Source: Hydra vulgaris (lineage: Eukaryota; Cnidaria; Hydrozoa; Anthoathecata; Hydridae). Taken from it: a DNA stretch of 64,000 nt. Below, in pieces: positions 35,988 through 47,653 of this stretch. The stretch spans positions 33,082,501 to 33,146,500 of the forward strand of contig NC_088924.1 in the NCBI RefSeq assembly GCF_038396675.1, given 5' to 3'. The position numbers and the translations under genes are program-made. Numbering within the stretch: position 1 is the stretch's first letter; each line of letters opens with the position of its first letter. The notes under the pieces are model-generated. The model saw only the letters and a program-made list of their open reading frames with translations, was not told the DNA's origin and did not search any database.

Positions 35988-38034
35988 CACGGCCTTCTAT
36001 AATAACAGGCCTTGACATCGCGCAAAATGCCGTAAAAACTGAAGGCCAATTAAACTTTCACTTTTACTTATATTGATATACTTTTATATTAGGTAGGGTG
36101 TAATGGCAGTCTATGTTTTCTAATAATAATCTCTAGTAAAGACGGAAATATAAAAAGAAAACCAAAAAATTGTTAAAAGATAATCATATTTTTCGTATTT
36201 CAAATTTCATTAAGAATATTTATGTAATATTAAATAGTATCAATAACAAGCAGAACCATAACAAAGTATATATATATAAACAATCTATATATTAGAAAGA
36301 TAACTGTATTTTTAATTTTTTTTGCTAAAAATGGTAACAATAAAAATTACCAACAATAAAAAACACCAACAAAAGTTGATTCAAGCAAAAAAAAAAGTTT
36401 TATCAATATATCTCAACAGGGTAAATATTTACAAATCCAAACATTGAGAGACATATAGGCTAATGAGAAAATAAAAAACATAACAAGTAAATAGCATAAT
36501 AAATTACAAAACTAATTTTCACATAAATTATGATAGCTTTAGTATTTTGGGAGTGGTAATTAGTGAGTAATTCTTTAGCAGAATATTAGAATATACTCTG
36601 CATTGTTTTTTTGTGATTTTCAATTTATATTTAGCAGCAATGAACTGAAACTGAGTAACACAAAATGTTTTGCATAAAGGGTCAGTAGCACCTTGAAAAA
36701 AAAAAAAGCAAAATATTGACCATTAGACAAGAGTATCATAAGGAATTTCAAGTCCGCCTCTGTTTAGGCTATACAGATAACTTCCATATTTATAATAATA
36801 ATTGGTAGAATCATCATAAATTTTTATTTCGCTTTTTTGCACATAGCCAGCTATGTAAACTATAGCCACTAATGTAGATTTACTAACTGACCTTTCAAGA
36901 TCATGTATATTATCCAGAAGTTCTTTTTCATCAGTAGAAATATCTCTAAAACATATGTCACAAGTATGACCATTGATACCATCAAACAATCATGAAAACT
37001 TCGTCGCATAGCAAAATACTCATATGCTCTACATATAATATCTGAAGTATATAAAACTTCACCAACATTAACTTTTCTCATAGCATTAAGGTGTTCGAAT
37101 AGAATTTTTGCCTGAAGCGAACTTTCTTTATTTTTTAAAAATCTAACTGCTTCAAATAAAGCTGATTCTGTTTTTATTAACTTTAATTTGTTTACAGCTA
37201 AAGATGAAATATTACAAGTTGTGCCATTATGGTTAGCTAAAAATGAATAATCATTGAAAATTACTAAAATAAATAATGGAACACCAAGTTTGTACATTTT
37301 TGATTGTATGTGTAAACTTTTTTTATTAAGCTGGAAAACAATAACATCGTTATTATCACTTAACAAAGATTGAATATCGTCAAATATAAGTTCATCCTCT
37401 TTTAGAAAATCATTTAACTCATCTGGTAAAATGCTTCGAAAACCGCTTGAAGTTACAGTTTTTCTAACTTTACTTGCTGGTGTGGCTAAACAACTAGGCG
37501 GAGTATTTTTAAAAACAGATGGTGGGTTTTAAGGTCGTTGCTTCCCATATTTGCTTTCAAAAGGTGCTTCATTTGGCCAATGAAGTTGACATACTGCTGT
37601 ATAGTCTGTAACAATAAAACAAGTTCTTGGGATAGCTTCACTACATCTTTTTCTCTCCTCTAGATTCTTCGGGAATTTATAAATTGATATTTTGTTGTAG
37701 TTGAGTATTGATATTTTTGTTGTAGTTGAGATAGTTTGACTTGCAAAGAGATACACAGCATTTTAAAGGCATTTTAATTATTAAAAAAACTTACCGTTAG
37801 TTTGACAATATTATTACCTTACAATGTAACGCCTTGAACCTTAAAACGTTATCGTCTTGAAGTTGCGCTATCTAATTTATAAACCAATCAAATTTTAAAG
37901 ATTTATTTAAAAAGCGTGAACACAAACTTTCGTCTAATGTTAAAGATGAAAATGAAAACACAGTATTAGGAATTGGCCTTCAGTTTAACAACTTTGTTGC
38001 GCGATGTCAAGGCCTGTTATTATAGAAGGCCGTG
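35988..38034 (-). mobile_element. P-type DNA transposon with perfect TSD, internally deleted
   Basis: The ends are inverted repeats identical for the first 38 bp (CACGGCCTTCTATAATAACA, GGCCTTGACATCGCGCAA). After about 14 variable positions they agree again (AAACTGAAGGCCAAT). They are flanked by the perfect 8-bp direct repeat GTCACACA (35980-35987 and 38035-38042). Minus-strand coding remnants are a THAP zinc finger and P-transposase-like segments. At 2,047 bp it is probably shorter than a full autonomous copy, because the catalytic middle is absent. Confidence 0.93.
36723..37772 (-). pseudogene. P-element-type THAP transposase, deleted
   Basis: The minus-strand start ATG at 37772 gives MPLKCCVSLCKSNY, the start of a C2CH THAP DNA-binding domain. 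A 21-bp-scale tandem duplication at about 37683-37730 (CAACTACAACAAAAATATC twice) shifts the frame. The THAP then resumes as IYKFPKNLEERKR...IPRT...TDYTAVCQLHWP. Downstream (37366-36869) is the region before the catalytic core (FLKNKESSLQAKILFEHL, RKVNVGEVLYTSDIICRAYE). After a junction comes a C-terminal part at 36989-36723 (HTCDICFRDISTDEKELLD, VYIAGYVQKSEIK). The catalytic core between them is missing. Confidence 0.87.
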
Positions 38035-38200
38035 GTCACACATAATATAATATTCTGAAACTAATAAACAAACATCTAAATTTCTATAAGTAAATTTATT
38101 CTTTGATCATTGCCTTCATATATTATCTTATTTTCATATCATCATCTATTATGGTATTATTTATATAACATATCACAACAATATTATTAAATTTGTGATG

Positions 38201-38235
38201 TTCAAATATCATATGAACATTCTCAAACATGTTCA

Positions 38236-38248
<13 letters not shown>
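38201..38248. repeat. 20-bp-arm perfect hairpin at the outer edge of the large inverted repeat
   Basis: Arms 38201-38220 and 38229-38248 are exact reverse complements with an 8-nt loop (TCTCAAAC). The right arm overlaps the start of the 2.8-kb inverted repeat. Another palindrome, GGGACACTGCAGTGTCCC, is at about 38328-38345. Confidence 0.9.
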
Positions 38249-41068
<2,820 letters not shown>

Positions 41069-41274
41069 TAACTATTATATTATCCTAATAATACGTCTAT
41101 TTGCACAAATCTTAATCTTATTTCTATAAAGGAAGATAAACATTATTCGTGGTACTTACATACTTGCTTGCCATTCTCTATATTATTATAAAATATTTTC
41201 ACACATTATAAACGTAACGCAATGCAATGTCGATTTAAAAATATTTTTTTAGTTTCCAGCTTTCAAATTAATTC

Positions 41275-41478
41275 CCATGCAAATCCCACAGGAAACCCAC
41301 GTGGGATTTCCCATGTGTGTAAATACCATATGGTTGCCACATGTAACCCACATGGTTTAAGGTGACAAATTTCCATACGGATACCACATGGGAAAATCCG
41401 TCCCACGTAAATCCCATCAATCCCACACGGAACCCACGCGGAACCCATGTGGGACGCGGTTTTATTTTTCACTTGGTC
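41275..41478. repeat. CCCACATGGG-palindrome minisatellite, second array
   Basis: Dense CCCACGTGGG, CCATATGG, CCCACATGG and CCCATGTGGG words run over about 200 bp. The right border TTTTATTTTTCACTTGG is the reverse complement of the AAGTGAAAAA border of the array at 34763. The array is therefore a diverged, oppositely oriented relative. Confidence 0.85.
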
Positions 41479-41754
41479 ACTATTTTTATTTTTCATTAAA
41501 TTCATTAAAATTTCGAGTTCGAGTTTGAACTGAATTAACTATATATAGGGGAGAGTTGCCGAAATTGTAACGCTTAAGGAATAATTCTTTTTTTTTAATC
41601 AAAGATTACTTAACTATGAAAGACTTTATGAATTGAATAATATAGTAATACAACCCTACTTTGCTTTTGTCAATGATTCGGCTCTATTGATCGCACCCTT
41701 ATTGGAAATAAACTTTTATTTTCAAGGCATTAATTAGTTCCAATAATGACAACT
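41479..41754. other. Flank of hAT 2; possible distal end of the pogo-like remnant
   Basis: TATATAGGGGAGAGTTGCCG at about 41540-41560 looks like a Tc1/mariner-pogo terminal sequence. The DNA between it and the hAT insertion could be the 3-prime end of the pogo-like remnant found on the other side of the hAT element. This is an inference. Confidence 0.35.
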
Positions 41755-42043
41755 GGTCTCATCATGGCCGTATTAAGGCGGGGGCGGATGGGGCTGCAGC
41801 CCCAGGCCCTTATATAAAAAATAGGCCCTAAGGCCCGTGACTTTTTTTTTACTTTTTTTTTTTTTTTTTTAGAGAACCAGATAAATATTCCTATGTTTCT
41901 CAGTTTTTTTAAATCAATTTATTGGGAGCTGCGGAGGCGTTGTGAATAAATAAATGAATAGAGATACACTATATCTCTATCTTCGTATATTTGGCGGAAT
42001 TTCGGTATTCGCAAATATTTTTTAAATTATCTTTCCGCATAAA

Positions 42044-42379
42044 GATGTTTTGAGAACATTCAAGTTATTTATGTTTCCATCTATGTCCGCACAACTATCA
42101 GTTTTTAAAAAACACGCTAAAAAAATTAACTTCGTGACATAAATTTTTTAATTAAATAGGTTTTATAAGAGAATGCTTTTAAAACATTCGTTAATGTAAA
42201 AACCTTTTAAAGGAAAAACAATTATATTAGTGAATGATTTTAAAGCACTCTCTTATAAAACTTATTTGATTAGAAAATTTATGTCACGAAGTTAATTTTT
42301 TAGCGCGTATTTAAAAATAGTTGTGCGGACATAGATGGAAACATAAATAAACTTGAATGTTCTCAAACATTAAAACATC
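42044..42379. mobile_element. Foldback repeat nested in the hAT 5-prime region
   Basis: GATGTTTTGAGAACATTCAAG ... TGTCCGCACAACTA ... TTAACTTCGTGACATAAATT ... is followed by the inverted order of the same segments. This gives two arms of about 140-150 bp around a centre near 42200. It lies between the hAT left end and the transposase start. Either a small MITE inserted into the hAT or a structure belonging to it; no target duplication is evident. Confidence 0.75.
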
Positions 42380-42472
42380 AAAATTTTTTTTATTTTATTT
42401 TATTTTATGATCACTTCCGTTACCGCAGAAAATTACAGCATTGCTCATTCGTTTACAAAATTAAAATAAAAA

Positions 42473-45306
42473 ATGAAAAGGAGCAACCTGAGCGGTTGGG
42501 ACAAAATGCAAAAAAAGAAGAAGAATGAGATTCAATTAAATGAATTATTGAACAAAAATAAAAAAATGACTGAGTTTTGTAATACTGCAAGTAGTGTCTC
42601 GGTATCAACTACAGCGAGAGCGAGTTCAAATTCACTAACTATGTCAATAATGTCAGCACCAGTTCCAGGTAGTGCTAATAGTGTCCCTGCAGACTCAGCT
42701 ACAGCGAGTTCAAACTCATTTATGTCAGCACCAGTTCCAGATAGTTCAGCGAGTTCAAACTCATTTATGTCAGCACCAGTTCCAGATAGTTCAGCGAGTT
42801 CAAACTCATTTATGTCAGCACCAGTTCCAGGTAATTCTAATAGTGTCTCAGCAGACTCAGCTACAGCGAGTTCAAACTCATTTATGTAAGCACCAGTTCC
42901 AGGTAGTTCAGCGAGTTCAAACTCACTAACTATGTCAGCACCAGTTCCAGGTAATTCTAATAGTGTCTCAGCAGACTCAGCTACAGCAAGTTCAAGCGTC
43001 TCAACATCTCAACTGTCTCAACTGTCTCAGCCCTTGGCTCTGACGACCCACACTGTCAACACCGATGTGGCTGAGTGGATTATAACCGACGACCTGTGTG
43101 AGTATTTCAGCAAAAGTGCAGATGGGTTTTTATCATGCCAACATATGGATAGCAATTTTAAATTATCTACTAAAGTACTGCCTGGTGACACTTTTAAGTT
43201 TAAACGACAGTGTACAAAGTCCCTTTTTATCCGGGAAAAAGTGAATGGTGAGAAAATTAAGAGAGACTGGATTTGCTATTCCCCATCAACTAGTAAGGTT
43301 TTCTGCGCCCATTGTAAATTATTTAATTCAAAATGTGGAATTGGAGCATCTGCTTTGATGTCATCAGGATATGATGATTGGAAACACGCTGCAAGAGACT
43401 TAGCTCGCCATGAAACAAGTAAAACCCACATTCAATCAATTGAAACCCTTTTAACACGTAGGAAAGCTGGAGAGCACATTAGTAAGAGGCTCACAGAGCA
43501 ATTTGAATCAGAGAAAAAGTACTGGAATGACATACTGTTGCGTATTCTTACCGTAATCAAAATGTTAGCATTGCGTGGGTTGTCATTCCGTGGCAGTAAC
43601 GAAATTGTGGGTTCTGTCCAAAATGGCAATTATTTAGGTTGCTTAGAGCTAGTGGCTGAGTTTGACCCATTGCTTGCAGAACATATTCAGAAAAGAGCGA
43701 ACAAAGGCCGAGGTCATGTGTCATATCTGTCATCAACTATATGTGATGAATTTATTCATGTGTTCAGTCAAGTCGTGACGTTTTGGACCACATTTTAACT
43801 GAGATTAAAGAAGCAAAATACTTTGCAGTTAGTGTTGACTCAACACCAGATATTTCACATGTAGATCAGCTTACCATTATATTCCGTTACATGACTTCTA
43901 AAGGACCAGTTGAACGTTTTGTGACATTTATCCCTATAGAAGAGCACACTGGGGAAGGATTAGCAACAAAGTTACTTGATTTTATGGAAAGTACTGGCAT
44001 TTCAATTAAAGACTGCCGAGGTCAATCCTACGATAATGCTGCCAACATGAGTGGCCGTTTCAATGGCATGCAAGCAAAAATAAAAGAACATAATAACTTA
44101 GCTGAATACATACCATGTTGTGCTCATTCGCTTAACCTTGTTGGTCAATGTGCTGTAGGATGTTGTTCTGAGGCTGTAACGTTTTTTGACTTTGTAAATA
44201 AGCTGTTTGTATTTTTTTCTGCCTCCACCTCTCGTTGGAATCGTTTGATGGCAGTTTTAAAGCCACTTAATATGCCTACCTTAAAAAGGTTATCTGATAC
44301 CAGATGGTCAGCACATTATGATGCTGTACACTCCCTCCAGGTTGGCTATACGCAAGTGAAGTCTACACTGGATATCATGTGTCAAGATATGTCCCAAAAG
44401 CCAGAAACACGACTTGAAGCCGCAGGATTGAAAGATATAACGAGTCATCATGAAACAGGTATCCTAGTTCAATTGTGGTAAAAAATTCTGAATAGGTTCA
44501 ATTTAACCAGCAAGTACTTACAAGGGGCAGACATGGATCTCAGCACCGCTACGGAACTGCTTCGTTCTTTGGGTGATTTTGTTCATTCTCTTCGGAGCCA
44601 GTTCACAGCAATTGAAAAGGAAGGAAAGGATCTGGGTACCGATTCGTACAAAGGTGAATCAAGGCGAAAGCGCAAGAGGAACCAGAGATGGGATTATGGT
44701 GACTCAGAAAATCTAGAGTTATCTCCTTCTGATAAGTTTAAAGTTCAGTGTTTTTTGCCTATAGTTGATCAATTGTTAGTTGCTCTTAAACAGAGGGCTA
44801 ATGTATATGATACAGTCAGCAAAAGGTTTGGTTTTCTTAAAAATCTACAATCTTTGTCCAATGATGGTATGAGAGATCATGTTTCATTTGTATGTGAAAC
44901 AAATTTTGAAGATGTTGAACCTAACTGTCATGGTGAATTTATTCACTTCACTTCTCTGTTTGCCAAATTGTCACCGCCCAATGAAACTGATTGTGTTGAA
45001 CTGCAAATGTACACCTTTCTAGTTAAGAATAGTTTGACCGATACCTTTGTGAATGTCTACACTGTGTTGAGAATTTATTTGTCTCTTATGGTCACAAACT
45101 GTACTGGAGAAAGATCTTTTTCAGTCCTTAAAAGAGTTAAGAATGAACTTAGATCAACAATGGGACAACCTCGCTTAAATGATTTGGCTTTATTATGCAT
45201 TGAAAGTGACATAGTTAGATCAAGAGATTTCACAGTAGTGATCAAGAAGTGCTTCAAAAAAAGCCAAAAAAGTCAATATATAAAAAACTATTTTAAAGTT
45301 AATTGA
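42473..45306 (+). pseudogene. hAT transposase (TTF/ZMYM1-like, DUF4371, dimerisation domain), three lesions
   Basis: It starts MKRSNLSGWDKMQKKKKNEI. A low-complexity Ser/Ala/Pro region follows, with a 15-residue repeat (MSAPVPDSSASSNSF-like, 45-bp units, 42649-42975). A stop at 42887-42889 lies in one repeat copy where its sisters have TCA. Next come the TTF zinc-finger region (DWICYSPSTSKVFCAHCKLF ... ARDLARHETSKTH), a frameshift near 43775, and the DUF4371/RNase-H core (VSVDSTPDISHVDQ, QSYDNAANMSG, CCAHSLNLVG, LSDTRWSAHYDA). A stop at 44479-44481 follows. The C-terminal dimerisation region is intact (NCTGERSFSVLKRVKNELRS, DLALLCIESDIV) and ends at 45306. Frames agree on either side of both stops. 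Confidence 0.92.
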
Positions 45307-46009
45307 TTAACTAAATAGTACATAAATTATGCTACAATTTATATTTATTATTTTTTTTTTATACTTTCAAAAGAAAAATATATGAAGATTCTAGCTTCAG
45401 CTAAATATTTGACACCATCAACAATACTAAAAATGATATATGTTTGCTTATATTGCTAAATGCTATCCTATTCCAATATAACTTAAATATTGTTATTGGT
45501 GCTTTTGTAATGTTAGACTGTACTAAGGGCATACATGTACTTCACTTCTCTGTTTGACCTTTGCCAAATTGTCACCGCCCAATGATCTATATCCTGGAAA
45601 ACATATGAAAAAATATTTACATGATAAAACAACAATACAATACCTTAAGAATTTGTCAGTGCACAGTAATAAAGATTGAGTTAAAGAATGAATTTTTGTT
45701 TTTGAAATATTGTTTATTTTTATTTTTTTAATTTTTTAATTTAAATACCAATATTGTTGGTATTTTCTTTCTTTATTGGAGGTGAACACATTATCAATTT
45801 GATACACGTACTCCACTGTCTCAATAGTAAATATACCTACAGCTCAGCAGTTGTTTTCTTAAGTCATGATTCAAGACCTTTTGTCAGTTTACATATATAT
45901 GGGTGTCTGGGCCAAAGGGGTGTAGCTGTACCTAACCAGTTGGTAAAAAATTATTAAAAAAATGCTCTAAAACATACCTAGATTGTGTCCTTTTATTAGC
46001 AAGACTGAA
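45307..46009. other. hAT 3-prime non-coding region
   Basis: It contains a near copy (about 45540-45584: CACTTCTCTGTTTGACC, TTTGCCAAATTGTCACCGCC) of transposase coding sequence at about 44946-44985, with a 6-bp insertion. Otherwise AT-rich and non-coding. Confidence 0.75.
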
Positions 46010-46150
46010 AAAATAAATTCTGGGGGGCAGCTGCCCCCCTGACCCTCCTACTTGGGGGATCTCCGGCCCACTGACCCGGGGGTCTCCCAGCCCTACGGCT
46101 GGGGGCCTCCGGCCCACTGACCCCCGGGTTTACCCTCGCCAACGCTCCGC
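46010..46150. repeat. GC-rich island in the hAT tail
   Basis: About 130 bp of C/G-rich sequence with two copies of CTCCGGCCCACTGACCC and palindromic GGGGGGCAGCTGCCCCCC. The surrounding DNA is about three quarters A+T. It ends about 75 bp before the right end of the hAT element. Confidence 0.85.
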
Positions 46151-46549
46151 ATTTTTACCTTACCGCCACATTAGGCCCTCCTATACTTACAGCCCCAGGC
46201 CTAAAAATGTCCTAATCCGGCCCTGGGTCTCATTGAATGGAACACATTGATTCCTTAATTGGAACAGCTCAGCATTTCAATAAATTCAGCTATAAATCAC
46301 ATGGCTCACAGGAAAAGTTTAACGAATAGTCGCCTAAGTTGTAAGATCAGCCACCTGAGTTGCTTGTGATCTTCTTTTTTTGTTTTTTACTTTAAGTGAA
46401 ACCAATAGCAAAAGAGACAAACTTGAAACTGAAACATGACATTTTAATTTTTTTTCAATTGATTTATCTGTAGATAGTTTTGTCATCCCATATATAATTT
46501 CAGATGACTTTAGATTGTTAGAAGGATCAACATTAGTAAAAAAAAAAAA

Positions 46550-47085
46550 AGGCTATCAACTCAGAATCAGTAAACACATTCATGTCCAAAGGCCACAACC
46601 CTTCATAGCAATACTCAATGATGCTACATAACTATATGCGTCACCAAACAATTCTGCCACTTGCCAAGTTGTTACTGGTTGTGATATATGTGAACGCATC
46701 CATTTTCGCATATATTCTTCATAGTATATACCAAGAGCAGCCGTGGCGCAGTGGTAGCGCACTTGCCTCAGAAACAAAGGATCAAGCTCTACCTCTGGGC
46801 AAGTTTTGCGACATCGGTTTGGAAGGAGGCGTGAACTTCCAATTAAATGCTCATTCGCGGTACTCGGTGATAAGACCTTAAGGACTTCTTGGGGCACCTA
46901 AATAAAATTAAAAAAAAAAAAAAAGTGGCCCAAAAAATGCAACGTCTAATGGTTGCAGTCTGTGTGTAGTATGGTGAGGTAGTGTTACCATACGCACTCC
47001 AGCATTTCGTGCTAGATATATCACTGCAAAATTTTTTGCATGTGTAACATGACTATCAACACCAACAAAACATTTAATTATTTTG
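46550..47085 (-). pseudogene. pogo/jerky-type (Tc1/mariner) transposase remnant, split by a SINE
   Basis: Minus strand. 47085-46930 reads FVGVDSHVTHAKN, VIYLARNAGVRMVTLPHHT, with the DxHxxH-like catalytic region and the LPPHTTH-equivalent of pogo/Tigger DDE proteins, and ends in a CIFWA (FFGP-like) segment. The SINE at 46737-46924 then interrupts. Beyond it IYYEEYMRKWMRSHISQPVT, AELFGDAYSYVASLSIAMKG continue the typical region after the DDE core, followed by GLW...LDMNVFTDSEL to about 46550. Further decayed C-terminal sequence may run to the hAT border near 46234. The N-terminal DNA-binding part is not visible. Confidence 0.82.
46737..46924 (+). mobile_element. tRNA-derived SINE, copy 3 (with poly-A)
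   Basis: It begins GCAGCCGTGGCGCAGTGGTA and has a weak B box (GGATCAAGCTCTACC). It shares GGAGGCGTGAACTTCCAATT, AAATGCTCATTCGCGGTACTC and the end GGGGCACCTAAATAAAATT followed by about A15. It is the most complete of the three copies and has inserted within a pogo-like transposase remnant. Confidence 0.9.
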
Positions 47086-47619
47086 ATGGTTTTACAGCTT
47101 TAATGATTTAATTGAGCCAATCTAAAAAACCTTTTAATAATTTAATTGAACCAATTTAAAAAACCTTTATTTGAATTCAACCTTTCTCTTGAGTACTACA
47201 TACTTATTTGCCATAGCAAAAAAACTAATGCTTCATAAAGAAGTGTCAATTTAATTATTGTAATCAATTTTACCGTAAACATTTTATTTAAAGTAAATTT
47301 ACAAGTAGACAAAAGCGTCGTTGCGAGGCGCTTGTTCGCATTTAAACCCGCGAACGCATTTGCAATTTTTAAATCTATTGTGAAGAATAACAAATTCATC
47401 TCATCTCATTCTTATTATATTTTTTTATTATTGCTATGTAATATTTTTTTGCATAATAAATTAGAGAAAATCATAGCTACTATTTTTGCTACAAGGACTC
47501 AATGATTCAATTAAAAAGTTTGATCACTAAATACCAATGTTTTATTTTAGAATAGAAATCCAAATAAAGTGCATTATTGTCAATATCTTTTGATAAGATT
47601 TTGACATTAATAATTTTTT
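47086..47619. other. Region upstream of ACTL6A
   Basis: About 0.5 kb between the pogo-like remnant and the host gene. It has an imperfect duplication at about 47104-47166 (TTTAATTGARCCAAT twice) and a GCG-containing patch at 47318-47357. No TATA box or initiator stands out. Promoter elements must lie here or inside the remnants. Confidence 0.5.
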
Positions 47620-47633
47620 AAATTCTTTTTCAG
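47620..47633 (+). promoter_or_regulatory. Possible spliced-leader (trans-splice) acceptor before ACTL6A
   Basis: AATTCTTTTTCAG, a pyrimidine tract plus CAG, ends at 47633, 20 nt before the ATG. Hydra and some other animals trans-splice leaders to such sites close to the start codon. An ordinary 5-prime UTR intron would use the same signal, so this is an inference. Confidence 0.45.
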
Positions 47634-47653
47634 ACAAAAATAATTTTAAAAAA

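Larger units (their letters stand above)
41763..46225 (+). mobile_element. hAT DNA transposon, 4.5 kb, perfect TSD, nearly intact
   Basis: The left end is CATGGCCGTATTAAGG and the right end, reverse-complemented, CAGGGCCGGATTAGG, with GGCCTGGGGCTG-type subterminal sequence inverted inside both. It is flanked by the perfect 8-bp direct repeat GGTCTCAT (41755-41762 and 46226-46233). It carries a plus-strand transposase (42473-45306), a nested foldback repeat in the 5-prime region and an unusual GC-rich tail. Young-looking, because the target copies are identical and the coding frame has few lesions. Confidence 0.94.

Noticed and set aside
37683..37756. 75-codon frame start MYLFASQTIS as the true P-transposase start
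   Set aside because: The upstream ATG at 37772 gives the conserved THAP beginning CCVSLCKSNY. The other start exists only because of the frame-shifting duplication.
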